This document shows, one piece after another, positions 9,680-18,759 of a stretch of DNA of 64,000 nt; position 1 is the first letter of the stretch, and the number at the start of each line of letters is the position of its first letter. Location of the stretch: NCBI RefSeq assembly GCF_013184075.1, contig NZ_JABEQQ010000001.1, positions 434,001-498,000 of the forward strand, given 5' to 3'. The notes below the pieces were generated by a model, which was not told where the DNA came from, made no database searches, and was given only the letters and a program-made list of their open reading frames with translations. Source of the DNA: Lentilactobacillus kribbianus (GTDB lineage Bacteria; Bacillota; Bacilli; Lactobacillales; Lactobacillaceae). The translations under genes were made by a program, and so were the position numbers.

Positions 9680-9821
9680 CAATTTTCCTCCCATGTTTAT
9701 CACGTCATTATTAAAATAATTATAGCATCATTTTAGACTTTAACGTCAGAATTAAATTGCCAAATGCTAGTAATAGGTGTAAATTATATACTTACATTTA
9801 ATAAGTAAACGAGGTCCTATT

Positions 9822-10472
9822 ATGGAAACTAGCAAAGCAATCAAAACCCGGCGCTCAATTCGCGATTTTAAGTCCACCCCCGTCGAAAAAGACGTCTTGG
9901 TAGACATTATTAAAGCAGCACAGCAAGCCCCTTCTCAGGCCAACTCTCAACCATGGCACGTTTATTTAGCTACAGGAGATACCTTAACAGAATACAAACG
10001 GCGTTTTCAACAGCTGAGTCAAGCTAATAAGAAAAGTAAACTATTCTTAGAAAAAGCGCAAACCGGTCAATGGTCACCAACTGAACAAATTAAAATGGCC
10101 AAGTGGAATGTGGAACTAGCACAAACTTTAGATGGCATGCAATATATCTACTCCAACAGTCAATACGCCCTCTATAACGCTCCTGCCATTGCCATCTTGA
10201 CTTTACCTAAAAATAGTCCCGCATGGTCCATTTATGATTTAGGCGCTTTTGCCCAAACTTTAATGTTAGCAGCTACCGATCATGGCCTAGCTAGTATTTC
10301 CGCTAGTGAGTTCGTCAAGTATCCAGAATTAGGTTACGGTGTTTTAGATATTTCCAAAAAAGAAGTCGCCGTTATGGGTATTGGATTAGGATATGAAGAT
10401 TCCACTCGCCAAATTAACCAACTACACACTAGTCGGCAACTACTACAAGATACCCTCACTTTTTTCGCCTAA
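9822..10472 (+). CDS. Nitroreductase family protein
   Basis: An FMN-dependent oxidoreductase of 216 residues. It has the N-terminal RRSIRDFKSTPV segment, PSQANSQPWHVYLATG (FMN and substrate contacts) and the C-terminal VMGIGLGYEDSTRQIN segment characteristic of NfnB/NfsB-like nitroreductases. It is a paralogue of the protein at 55664-56311, with which it shares length and motif layout. The physiological substrate (quinones, flavins, nitro compounds) is unknown. It is monocistronic, with a GAGG ribosome site and a terminator behind it. Confidence 0.88.
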   Translation: METSKAIKTRRSIRDFKSTPVEKDVLVDIIKAAQQAPSQANSQPWHVYLATGDTLTEYKRRFQQLSQANKKSKLFLEKAQTGQWSPTEQIKMAKWNVELAQTLDGMQYIYSNSQYALYNAPAIAILTLPKNSPAWSIYDLGAFAQTLMLAATDHGLASISASEFVKYPELGYGVLDISKKEVAVMGIGLGYEDSTRQINQLHTSRQLLQDTLTFFA

Positions 10473-10481
10473 ATAAACAAT

Positions 10482-10515
10482 AAAAAACCAGCCAAACTAT
10501 TTGGCTGGTTTTTTA
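10482..10515 (+). terminator. Terminator of the nitroreductase gene
   Basis: AAAAAACCAGCCAAA pairs with TTTGGCTGGTTTTTT, about 10 bases after the stop codon. Confidence 0.9.
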
Positions 10516-10699
10516 GCAAGTAATCAGAACTTGTCTCCGTTAAGGGGCAAGGCTGATACTTTCAAATAATAATGACTATTCAAAAAGTACCACCCCCTTT
10601 CCATTTAATGCCCCTATCCTAATTCAAAAATCATCAAAAAGCAAGGCAAAACCCTTTTCAATCGTTAATTACAAATATTTTCAATAAACTATAATATTT

Positions 10700-10927
10700 T
10701 CATTTTTTACTAGTAGATTTTCTTTTTTTCAATTTTTTGAGATAATCCGTCATCTTTTCTTTTTCGTGAGTTTTATGATCCAACTTATCATTATACCAAT
10801 CGATTTTTCAATTCACTATTTTCAAACTATCTAACCGATCCCTAATTTCGATTTCGGAATGGCGCCGCGTTTGTTCTAATAAATTTTTTCGTTGTTTGAT
10901 GGTTTCGTCACCTTGAACTCGCCACTG
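10700..10927 (-). pseudogene. Remnant of a MerR-family regulator (C-terminal part)
   Basis: No annotated-size gene lies in 10473-10900, but the minus strand reads VQGDETIKQRKNLLEQ, then RDRLDSLKIVN, a stop, then KIDWYNDKLDHKTHEK and ends with TGA at 10700. This is the coiled-coil dimerisation helix and tail of MerR-type regulators, which typically read N-W-K-I-D-Y-Y at this point. The in-frame TGA at 10808-10810 sits where Trp (TGG) is expected, so it looks like a nonsense mutation. The DNA-binding N-terminus is missing and the frame runs into the neighbouring remnant. The assignment is by eye. Confidence 0.55.
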
Positions 10928-11733
10928 AAAAAGCCAACACCTATTTGTTTGCTCATCCCGGTGACACCAACGATGGTAATTCAGTTACATACGCTGCACC
11001 TGCATATACCCAATATAAAGTTGGTCGTAAAGTAATGGATACCACTGATTACAAGAACGACAAATTAACAATTACTAAAGCCGCTACTCGTACCCGTGAA
11101 GGAGATCGTTGGGTATACGTAACTGACTCAACTCACCCAGAAGTAAGTAGCTGGATTAAGTCAACCGGACTGAAAAATTATAAGTCTAATGGCGTCAATC
11201 AAACTACTGCCAGCCGTGTATTTAATTACAGTAACTATGATGTAGCTGGTCAAAAGACTACAAGTACCATTTCTAACCTTAGTGGCTTACGTTTACTTTA
11301 CAATTCCAATGTAAACTTCACTAATGCTATTAACACATTTAACCGTGATACTGCCGTTAAGGGTAACAAAGCCGATATTCTTTCGCAAAAGGACTTATTA
11401 GCTGCCCTGAAAAAGGATGGTTTAACCACTGTTTATATGAATTTAACCCCTACTTTGCTTAAAAGAATTCCTGGTGGCATCCTAGATAACTTGGATAAGA
11501 CCGGTATTTTCATTAAGTTTAACCTTGATAAAGATGCCCTGCCAAAAAATGTTCACTATGGTGATAACATTCGACTTTCCTATACTGTAGAACTCCAAAA
11601 TATTTACGTCAAAGAACCTAACCAAACTATCATCGAAGACAACACTAAGAACAAAGATGGTTACTACGCTATTTCCATGAACAATGATGTCATTCGCAGT
11701 ATTGTCAGCACCATCGCAACAATGGAATTCTAA
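10900..11733 (+). pseudogene. 5'-truncated gene for a secreted/surface protein of unknown family
   Basis: The frame is open from 10900, runs through TEKANTYLFAHPGDTNDG and ends at TAA, giving about 270 residues. There is no ribosome site, and the only nearby start (TTG at 10945) leaves no signal peptide. The composition (rich in Asn, Thr, Lys, Asp; no Cys) and the segment TYAAPAYTQYKVGRKV are those of an exported repeat/SH3-like domain, followed by a second domain rich in beta strands ending IVSTIATMEF. It appears to be the C-terminal part of a larger extracellular protein whose 5' end was lost when it joined the MerR remnant. It could alternatively be a leaderless gene. I do not recognise the family. 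Confidence 0.5.
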
Positions 11734-11810
11734 TTTAAACTTGCTTTGCATCATTCCCCAAACACAATTAAATCCACATTAAGCTAAGCATGAATTGCCA
11801 CATTCTTAGC

Positions 11811-11850
11811 AAAAGAACTCCTAATCTTTTAGTAGATTAGGAGTTCTTTA
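11811..11850. terminator. Bidirectional terminator
   Basis: AAAGAACTCCTAATCT pairs perfectly with AGATTAGGAGTTCTTT, with T/A tails on both sides. It separates the truncated surface gene from the convergent glycerophosphodiesterase gene. Confidence 0.9.
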
Positions 11851-11854
11851 TTTT

Positions 11855-13660
11855 TTAAACCGTCTTGCTATCTTCTGAGGCTTCAAATTCATTCATCAGT
11901 GCTAATAACAAGTTAGCATAACTAGGATGATCAGTATTTTGCTTGATTTCAGTCTGCAACGAGTGCAGTTGATCAGTAATAATTGCATTAGTACCTAAAA
12001 ACATCATTTCATCCATCTGGTTAACATCGTTTACCGTCCAAGCATAAACTTGTTGGTGGCGTTCGTCAGCATTGGAAATAAAACTAGAATTTAAGGTAGT
12101 CGCTTCCATGGTATAGGCATTAGCCTTAGTTTCTGGAAAGGTTAAATTATACGGCAAGATAAAGCTAACAAACAACTTGGGTGCCTGCTGCTTGAGTTGC
12201 GTGACTACCGGATATGATAAGGTATGCACGCGATCATGGTGTTTTAATAAACTTTGTTCGTACCGTTTCACAAAAAGTTGAGTCATATTAGCACTATCAT
12301 GAGGCGTTACTTTGATTTCTACTAACAATTTTTGGTGTAGCTGGTGCGCTGTTTTCAAATAGTCATCAAAGCTGGCAATCTTGGCATGATGACCGTTTTC
12401 TCTGACCGTGATCTTAGTTAACTGTTGTAACGTTAATTGATACGGTGCTTTATTAATGCCCGCCAAATCTTGTAAATTTTCATCATGCATCACCACAAAT
12501 TTATGATCCTTAGTTTCATGAATATCCATCTCCACGTAATCAGGATGTTCTTGACTAGTTAATCTTAATGCCGGTAGAGTATTTTGCACGCCATTGCCGT
12601 TATCCACCCCTCGATGAGAAATGGCCATGGGCCGACTTAAAGCTAACCCCTTTAGCACAGCAACATTATATATGACTAAACTGGCGGCCGTGAATACCAA
12701 CATCGTTGCCGTGAGTAATCGAAGAATTCTACGATGACCCTTTTTGCGGTTACCGAATTGTATTTTGGCCGTTTCCACCGGCACAGCAAAATCTTCACTC
12801 CCATCCAACATGAGTCCCGCGGCCATCGCCGGAACATAACAACTCATCAGTTCAGCAACGAATTCCATAATAAACAAATTCAGCATGGCACTAGCAAAAG
12901 CCACTCGGGTCGTATCCAGATACGTTTGCGCACCGTATATCAATGCGTAAACCACTGCTGTAACCATTGAGCTGACCCCAGCAATTAACAAAAAACTAGC
13001 TAAGTAAAACCATAATCGTCCACGCGTTTTTTGCCAGCTCAACTTAATCGCTGTTTTGGCCGAAGTATGACTTAATATCATAAATGGTAAGGTCAAAAAT
13101 AAACGAATACCAATATAGCCAATAACCAAATAAAAAAGTACTAGCCCCGCGGTGTACAACGGGTTTTGTAAAAAGAAATCCATAAGAAAACCAGGAATTT
13201 TAACTTTATTCAATAACGGTGTTCGTAAAAATAAACTACCAAACGGTAAAATAATAATAAAATAGCCTAAAAAGAATACAAAGGTTAGCGGCGAAGCCAC
13301 CTTTAAACTAGCTACCGTTTGTCGCAATACTTGCATTAAAGTTTCCGATTTTCCATGTTGAATATTGCGAACACTAAGTAAAATAAACGCAAACTGCCAG
13401 TAGATAACTATTAAAATGACAATTAATTCCACAATTAAAATTAGGGCCACCACAATATGTCCCGTTAAAATTTCACCAATATTATTAAATGATATGTATG
13501 GAATTTTAGTAACCCTTAACAACCAACTGGTAAACCAATTAAAGGTAGAAACCGCTAATAACGCTACTACTGCTGAAGTTAAGAAAAATAATAAAACATA
13601 ACTAGCCCAATGTTTAAAAAAACGTTTGTTAGCATCACGAAAGTTCTGCCATGCAGTCAT
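11855..13660 (-). CDS. Membrane-anchored glycerophosphodiester phosphodiesterase
   Basis: A 601-residue protein. The N-terminal half (about 1-330) is a multi-pass GPDPase membrane domain with roughly eight hydrophobic segments. The C-terminal half is a GDPD TIM barrel beginning AISHRGVDNGNGVQNTLPAL and carrying YVEMDIHETKD and VVMHDENL, the metal and acid/base residues of the family. It hydrolyses glycerophosphodiesters, perhaps from lipoteichoic acid or lipid turnover, to glycerol-3-phosphate and an alcohol. The ATG at 13660 follows AAGGAGG at ideal spacing; an in-frame upstream start at 13762 lacks such a site. Confidence 0.92.
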   Translation of the reverse strand: MTAWQNFRDANKRFFKHWASYVLLFFLTSAVVALLAVSTFNWFTSWLLRVTKIPYISFNNIGEILTGHIVVALILIVELIVILIVIYWQFAFILLSVRNIQHGKSETLMQVLRQTVASLKVASPLTFVFFLGYFIIILPFGSLFLRTPLLNKVKIPGFLMDFFLQNPLYTAGLVLFYLVIGYIGIRLFLTLPFMILSHTSAKTAIKLSWQKTRGRLWFYLASFLLIAGVSSMVTAVVYALIYGAQTYLDTTRVAFASAMLNLFIMEFVAELMSCYVPAMAAGLMLDGSEDFAVPVETAKIQFGNRKKGHRRILRLLTATMLVFTAASLVIYNVAVLKGLALSRPMAISHRGVDNGNGVQNTLPALRLTSQEHPDYVEMDIHETKDHKFVVMHDENLQDLAGINKAPYQLTLQQLTKITVRENGHHAKIASFDDYLKTAHQLHQKLLVEIKVTPHDSANMTQLFVKRYEQSLLKHHDRVHTLSYPVVTQLKQQAPKLFVSFILPYNLTFPETKANAYTMEATTLNSSFISNADERHQQVYAWTVNDVNQMDEMMFLGTNAIITDQLHSLQTEIKQNTDHPSYANLLLALMNEFEASEDSKTV

Positions 13661-13785
13661 AATATTCCTCCTTAGTTTCTTATAATTAAAGAGTATCATT
13701 GAAATCAAAGGGAACCAAGCAAAATGGCCGAATAAACAATAGGTCAATGCTATTATTAACATAACAATAATTAGGGGTGACTGTA

Positions 13786-14664
13786 ATGAAAATTGGATTT
13801 ATTGGTACGGGTGTCATGGGTACCGGAATAATTTTGAATTTATTAAAAACTAATCACCAAGTAACCGTTTATAATCGTACTAAAGCGCACGCCCAAACGG
13901 TATTAGATGCCGGGGCCAATTGGGCAGACTCACCGGCGGCGGCTGCACAAAATGCTGAAGTAACTATTTCAATGGTGGGGTTTCCTAAAGATGTCGAAGA
14001 AATCTACTTCGGTGATCAGGGTATTTTAGCTGGAGCGCAACCACAAACGATTGTAGTTGATATGACCACCAGCACCCCCGCCTTAGCAATTAAGATTGCT
14101 GAAGCTGCGCACCAAAATAATTTACTCTCACTGGACGCACCAGTATCTGGTGGTGACATTGGTGCTCAAAACGGTACTTTAACCGTCATGGCTGGTGGCG
14201 ATAAACCGGCTTTTGATTTCTTAGTTCCTTTATTTTCGGCTATCGCTCAACGAGTAAGCTATTTTGGCAATGCTGGTAGTGGACAGCACACTAAAATGGC
14301 CAACCAAATTATGATTGCCGGGACGATGACTGGATTAACCGAAATGTTAGTTTACGCTCAAAGTGCTGAATTAGACCTCCAAGCTGTTTTAGCCACTCTT
14401 TCTGCTGGTGGTGCTGATAACTGGAGTATGGATAACTACGTACCACGAATTTTAAAAGATGATTATACGCCAGGTTTTTTTGCCAAACATTTCTTAAAAG
14501 ATTTACGCATTGCCCTCCAAGAGGCTGACCGGATGGAACTTAATCTACCTGCTACCAAGTTAGCCAAACAATTATACGAAATCATGGTTAATGTCGATCA
14601 TCTGGGTGATGATGGTACCCAGGGATTAATTTTGACATATCCTAAATGGAAACCAGTCAAATAA
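13786..14664 (+). CDS. NAD(P)-dependent beta-hydroxyacid dehydrogenase (3-hydroxyisobutyrate dehydrogenase family)
   Basis: A 292-residue dehydrogenase. The N-terminal Rossmann motif GFIGTGVMG binds NAD(P). The substrate motif LDAPVSGGDIGAQNGTLTVMAGG and the catalytic Lys region GSGQHTKMANQIM follow in the family order, and a helical C-terminal domain closes the active site. The family oxidises or reduces short beta-hydroxyacids such as 3-hydroxyisobutyrate, tartronate semialdehyde or glyoxylate; which one is not evident here. The ATG at 13786 is preferred to the GTG at 13777, which overlaps the AGGGGTGA ribosome site. Confidence 0.9.
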   Translation: MKIGFIGTGVMGTGIILNLLKTNHQVTVYNRTKAHAQTVLDAGANWADSPAAAAQNAEVTISMVGFPKDVEEIYFGDQGILAGAQPQTIVVDMTTSTPALAIKIAEAAHQNNLLSLDAPVSGGDIGAQNGTLTVMAGGDKPAFDFLVPLFSAIAQRVSYFGNAGSGQHTKMANQIMIAGTMTGLTEMLVYAQSAELDLQAVLATLSAGGADNWSMDNYVPRILKDDYTPGFFAKHFLKDLRIALQEADRMELNLPATKLAKQLYEIMVNVDHLGDDGTQGLILTYPKWKPVK

Positions 14665-14693
14665 AAAAACGCTGCTACGGCAGCGTTTTTTAT
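14663..14693. terminator. Bidirectional terminator
   Basis: AAAAAACGCTGC pairs with GCAGCGTTTTTT across TACG. It overlaps the end of the convergent amidase gene and can serve both transcripts. Confidence 0.9.
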
Positions 14694-15358
14694 TTTATTT
14701 TTTCATTGGTAATAGCTTGAATGTATCCTTTAGCAATTTTGTCCATATTTTTATTTAATTTTTTATAATCAGATCTATTATCAATAAAAGCTGTTTCGAT
14801 CAAACTGTAATCAATATGACGTCTCCGCAAAACATTACAATTACGTAAGTTAGTCCGATAACTATAACCACGATAAGCGGGATTCAATCCAATATATTTT
14901 TTGATAACTGCAGCCGTTCGTTTATCTCTTGGAGTAGGCTTTTTCTTTTGAATGATAACATGGCCACCGTGACCACCAGCAGCATCTAAATGAAACATAA
15001 TAACGGTCGTATTTTTGGGTACCTTATAAGAACCTTTATGATAGACAAATGTATCTCTTACAATGTTATGTTTGGGATTGTAAAACGTAATATCACTACG
15101 TTTAGTTTTTTTGGCGTATTTTTTTAATTTAGGTAACATTTTTTTACGTAAATAGTTAGCTTCACTAGCCCCATTACCGCGGGCACCAGGGTCACCAGCA
15201 CCATGACCCATAACTAATAAATATTTATGTTTTTTAGGTGCTTTTTTAGTGGTTTTAGCAGCTGCTACCGTTGGGGTAACAACGGTTGAAGCTAAGGCCC
15301 CCATTCCTAGGGTTCCCACCGTTAATAAGGCCGCCAATACTTTTTTGGTTTTTTTCAT
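14690..15358 (-). CDS. Secreted N-acetylmuramoyl-L-alanine amidase-like protein
   Basis: A 222-residue exported, very Lys-rich protein. A signal peptide (KKTKKVLAALLTVGTLGMGAL, cleavage near AAAK) precedes an Amidase_3-like domain with zinc ligands visible as LVMGHGAGDPGARGNGASE, MFHLDAAGGHGG and the catalytic Glu in LIETAFIDN. It is expected to cut the amide between MurNAc and L-Ala in peptidoglycan. It is the last gene of a three-gene wall operon with an L,D-transpeptidase and a beta-lactamase-like serine hydrolase, 24 bases behind the former. No separate cell-wall-binding domain is visible; the strong positive charge may hold it to the wall. Confidence 0.85.
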   Translation of the reverse strand: MKKTKKVLAALLTVGTLGMGALASTVVTPTVAAAKTTKKAPKKHKYLLVMGHGAGDPGARGNGASEANYLRKKMLPKLKKYAKKTKRSDITFYNPKHNIVRDTFVYHKGSYKVPKNTTVIMFHLDAAGGHGGHVIIQKKKPTPRDKRTAAVIKKYIGLNPAYRGYSYRTNLRNCNVLRRRHIDYSLIETAFIDNRSDYKKLNKNMDKIAKGYIQAITNEKIK

Positions 15359-15382
15359 TATGTAACTCCTTTAGTTTAATTG

Positions 15383-15913
15383 TTAGTAAATATGGACTTT
15401 AGTTCCCCGTGGCACTTTTTTGTAAATCCAATAAGCATCTGGAATTGTCAATCGAATGCAACCGTGTGAGACAGGTTTACCCAATTTTTTAGCCTCTGAC
15501 TTAATATATTTACCCTTTTTATTGGTAGGAACCGTGTGGAACAAATAAATACCATTATATAACCAGGACGTCCAATACTTAGCCCCTTCTTTAGACGACT
15601 TATTGTAAAAAGACTTGCCTCGATTTTGAATATGAAAGGTGCCCCTTGGCGTTGAATTATAAATACCGGTCGAGCAAACCATCGTATATAGAGCCTTTTT
15701 TTGCTTTTTACGCATTACGTAAACTCGTTGTTTCTTAATATTAACTTTTAACCAATCACCCTTTTTCAACTTAGGGTAAGCCTTTTTTTGTGATGGCTTT
15801 TGCCAATTAACGGTTTTGGCCTGTGCGATGGTGGCTGCACTCCCCAAACCGATTTCACTAGCCCCCAAAGTCAGAATGGCCGTTAACACAAATATCCATT
15901 TAAATTTTTTCAA
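15383..15913 (-). CDS. Secreted L,D-transpeptidase (YkuD family)
   Basis: About 176 residues with a signal peptide (KKFKWIFVLTAILTLGASEI) and a YkuD catalytic domain. The active site is seen as HTVP, then GKPVSHGCIRLTIPDAYWIY, with the nucleophilic Cys in SHGCIRL. These enzymes make or exchange 3-3 crosslinks or attach groups at D-centres in the wall. The apparent ATG at 15922 directly abuts AGGAGGG, so the TTG at 15913 is the better start. It lies between the amidase gene and the broken serine hydrolase gene on the same strand. Confidence 0.88.
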   Translation of the reverse strand: MKKFKWIFVLTAILTLGASEIGLGSAATIAQAKTVNWQKPSQKKAYPKLKKGDWLKVNIKKQRVYVMRKKQKKALYTMVCSTGIYNSTPRGTFHIQNRGKSFYNKSSKEGAKYWTSWLYNGIYLFHTVPTNKKGKYIKSEAKKLGKPVSHGCIRLTIPDAYWIYKKVPRGTKVHIY

Positions 15914-15927
15914 TTCAATCATCCCTC

Positions 15928-16757
15928 CTATTTATGTTTATCTAAATAATTAACCACGTCGCGGCCTAAGCGATTCATGCCTTGATATTGATAATACTGA
16001 TTACCACTTTGGGCCATAACGACCACAGTGTAGACCCCCTGTTTGGTTTTAAATAAGGCCGCATCATTTTGCACCCCTTTAGTAGGAAATTCGCCCGTTT
16101 TGTTATAAACCTTAGCACCCCGAACCAATTTAGGAAGTTTACTGTGATTTTTACACCCTTGTAACAAAGCCAGCATTTTAGAATCATATTTTGGTCCCAG
16201 TAATTGACGTTGATATACTCGCCGCAAAAAGCTAGTTAGATCTACGGCAGTAGTGTAGTTATCTTTTCCCTTATTTATCGCTTTAAAATCAAGCATGTAT
16301 CGCTTTAAATTGGTGTTTTTAAATTGAAATTTTTTTACAATTTTATTAACGGCACCGATACCGCCCACTCGATGAACTAAACGATTGGTTGCCGCATTAT
16401 CGGAATTATGAATCATTAATTTCAAATCAGCTTTAGTTTTGGCACTAAGTTTTAACTGTGCCGCTTAGCTTTATCATAAACACTCAGCATCACAAAGACT
16501 TTGATAGTACTAGCAGCTCGTTGCTTACCAATTTTTTGATTACCCGTATTCATTTTTAATGGTCGTTTATTTAACCTGGTGACTTTAACAGACCACTTGC
16601 CGTGAGCCGCCTTCATATCTCGCTGAACTAATTTTTGAATTGCTATCGTTTCTTTACTCAAGCTAGTCGCATGCACTGGAACCAACCCGCTAAACCAGCT
16701 AATAACAATTACTAACACCAGTTTTGTCAACCACGTTAGTCTAATATTACGGCGCAT
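15928..16757 (-). pseudogene. Beta-lactamase-like serine hydrolase, broken by a one-base frameshift
   Basis: Two adjacent frames together make one class A beta-lactamase-like protein. The first (16757-16452) has GGAGG, a signal peptide and the SxxK motif in AASTIKVFVMLS, then runs out of frame after YDKAKRHS. The second continues from QLKLSAKTKADLKLMIH with the SDN motif (NSDNAATNRLV) and the KTG motif (VYNKTGEFPTKG) to YLDKHK. Frames rejoin if one base is added near 16461-16463. All three catalytic motifs are intact, so the lesion is recent or is a sequencing error. Such proteins in this operon context may act on wall peptides rather than antibiotics. Confidence 0.85.
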
Positions 16758-16958
16758 TATTATGTTCCTCCAATTATCGACTTAATTCTTAAATTAATTA
16801 TATTTTTACTATAAAATAATTGTTACATTAAATTACACTAATAATTATAGCTGAGTTCACTGAATATGTATAGGTTTTTTACTCATTTGCAATAATGATA
16901 AATTGTGTCACAATAGCAATGAAACCGTTTGCTGATAAATATAAAAGGAGATTTTAAA

Positions 16959-17426
16959 ATGAACTCAGCCCATAATCAACCCGTAGTTGGTCCTATGTCC
17001 TTTGATGATGGAACTATCAATTTCCCAACTGGCAAGCTACCCTTAAAAACTTTAAAGGGCATTTTTGACGTTTTACCGTTTGAATTTGATTTCGTAGATG
17101 CCGACAATCAATTTGTTTGGTATTCTGATAACGGGCATCGGCAGGCTCGCCGTGAACCAAGCCAAGTTGGTCATCCCGTTTCAAATTGTCATCCAGCCCA
17201 GGCGGTTGATAAAGTCATGGCGGTCCTCAATGCACTAAAACAAGGCAAAGTCGACAAGCTAGTAATGCCTTATCAAAAAAACGGGCATACGAACTATAAT
17301 GTTTATTATGCGGTTCGCGATGATGATGCTAATTATTTAGGTTGTTTAGAACTCACCATCGATCCAACCGTTTTTGATCTGGATGCCGCAACCAGTATAG
17401 CTCAAATTAAAAATTTATTTGCTTAA
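16959..17426 (+). CDS. PAS-domain protein
   Basis: A 155-residue cytoplasmic protein. The central part, from LKGIFDVLPFEFDFVDADNQFVWYSD to the C-terminus, is a PAS fold like those at the end of DUF438/hemerythrin-type proteins, with GHPVSNCHPAQAVDKV as the conserved helix segment. It lacks an output domain. It may bind a small ligand or heme and signal through a partner; that is inference. The ATG follows AAGGAGA. A 49-aa membrane peptide gene follows 62 bases later on the same strand. Confidence 0.75.
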   Translation: MNSAHNQPVVGPMSFDDGTINFPTGKLPLKTLKGIFDVLPFEFDFVDADNQFVWYSDNGHRQARREPSQVGHPVSNCHPAQAVDKVMAVLNALKQGKVDKLVMPYQKNGHTNYNVYYAVRDDDANYLGCLELTIDPTVFDLDAATSIAQIKNLFA

Positions 17427-17488
17427 ATTCGATCTGCTATAATATTAGCAATATGATTAAAACCTGTTCCTACACGAAAGGAAACACT

Positions 17489-17638
17489 ATGAAAAACAAT
17501 GATGAACGTAAACCGCAAACCACCGGTGATAGCCAAAAACCTTTTAAAAATGCAGACGCTAAAAAAAGTGATCAACTAATGTTTTGGCTCTTAATTGCCG
17601 TCATTATTTGTTCACCTCTGCTAAGATTCATCCACTAA
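17489..17638 (+). CDS. Small single-pass membrane protein, 49 aa
   Basis: Begins with ATG after AAAGGAAA. A very polar N-terminal half (MKNNDERKPQTTGDSQKPFK) is followed by one hydrophobic helix (LMFWLLIAVIICSPLLRF). A terminator follows immediately. It may be co-transcribed with the PAS protein gene upstream. Family and function are not recognised. Confidence 0.6.
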   Translation: MKNNDERKPQTTGDSQKPFKNADAKKSDQLMFWLLIAVIICSPLLRFIH

Positions 17639-17640
17639 AT

Positions 17641-17680
17641 AAAAAAACGTTACCTACTAATTAGGTAACGTTTTTTATTT
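17641..17680. terminator. Bidirectional terminator
   Basis: AAAAAACGTTACCTA pairs with TAGGTAACGTTTTTT across CTAAT. It lies between convergent genes and overlaps the last bases of the MBL-fold gene. Confidence 0.9.
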
Positions 17681-18540
17681 TATAGATTAAGTGCATTGTA
17701 CATAATGACATATTGTGAGTTACCACATTGATGAGCCATTGGTTGACTAGTTTCAGTAGCCTGAACCGGTTTGGTTGGTAACTGAGTCACTGGTTTATCG
17801 GCTTGAGCCTTACCAGCTTCAATTTCATAAATTCCTTTTCCTAAAATTGCCAAAATATCATCTGAAAAAGCTTGAGGTTGATGAGTACTATACAATTTAT
17901 TATCGTCATGGTTGCCTAAAACTTCTTTTAGGTGTGACAAGCCTTGTTTCCAATCACTCAAAGAGGCACTGTTTTCGCCAAAAATAATACTCATAGAACC
18001 ACTAGCTAAACCATCACCAGTAAAGGCCATGTGTCGATCAGTATCAACATAAGCTAAACTTCCCTTACTATGACCGGGTAATCCCACCGCCCGCAAAACA
18101 GCACCGCCTAATTCCAAAGCATCGCCATCATGAATTTGCATATATTCAAATGAATCTGCCGCTAGCATATTGGCTTTCATGTAATCAACTAATTCTTTAT
18201 TGTGCTCACTAACGGTCGCCACCGTATTTAACCGTGTTTCAGTCGTAGCATTTTGTTTCATCAATTCAGCATCGGCTGGGTGCATAAAAACTCCTTTAAA
18301 GGCCGAGGCACCACCAATATGATCAGCATCACCATTAGTTAGTAAAGCCACGATTTGTTTATCAGTAATTTTACGAATTACTTTTTTTAAGCCGTCATCA
18401 ATGCCTAATCCAGTATCAATCAAAACTGCTCGAGTAGTTCCGACGATCAATTGTTGAGAAATCGAAACAGTTTCGCTGATATTTTCACTAATATTATAAA
18501 CGTCATCAGCTAATGACGTTACGGTATATAAATTATCCAT
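17680..18540 (-). CDS. Metallo-beta-lactamase-fold protein with a divergent metal motif
   Basis: A 286-residue cytoplasmic protein of the MBL superfamily: VLIDTGLGIDDG, then TNGDADHIGGASAF, then LPGHSKGSLAYVDTDRHMAFTGDG and a late STHQPQAF histidine. The usual HxHxDH is here N-G-D-A-D-H, so the first His is Asn and the second is Asp. The remaining Asp-His pair and later His and Asp ligands are kept. Function is unknown; candidates are a hydrolase of thioesters or phosphoesters. The ATG at 18540 follows AAGGAAG. A weak cre-like motif (TGCAAGCGTTTTA) lies upstream at 18564-18576. Confidence 0.8.
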   Translation of the reverse strand: MDNLYTVTSLADDVYNISENISETVSISQQLIVGTTRAVLIDTGLGIDDGLKKVIRKITDKQIVALLTNGDADHIGGASAFKGVFMHPADAELMKQNATTETRLNTVATVSEHNKELVDYMKANMLAADSFEYMQIHDGDALELGGAVLRAVGLPGHSKGSLAYVDTDRHMAFTGDGLASGSMSIIFGENSASLSDWKQGLSHLKEVLGNHDDNKLYSTHQPQAFSDDILAILGKGIYEIEAGKAQADKPVTQLPTKPVQATETSQPMAHQCGNSQYVIMYNALNL

Positions 18541-18759
18541 TGTCAAACTTCCTTTATTTTAAATGCAAGCGTTTTATAGCCTTATACCACTATCTTACCG
18601 AGGTGATGAAGGTCTGGCAAGTTAGGAATGATAAATAGTATTCAATTTTTACTATTTGTTTTTTTTATTATAGCGATAAAAATGATTGTTTTGACTTATG
18701 GCTAAGATATTTCTAGAATAATACTTGTAAATAAATAACGAATGAAGGAGAATTAGTTA

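Noticed and set aside
11482-11754. 90-codon open frame on the minus strand opposite the surface remnant
   Set aside because: No ribosome site, and coding signal (codon pattern, domain-like sequence) is on the plus strand.
18564-18576. cre site before the MBL-fold gene
   Set aside because: TGCAAGCGTTTTA lacks the closing CA; kept only as a weak remark in the gene entry.
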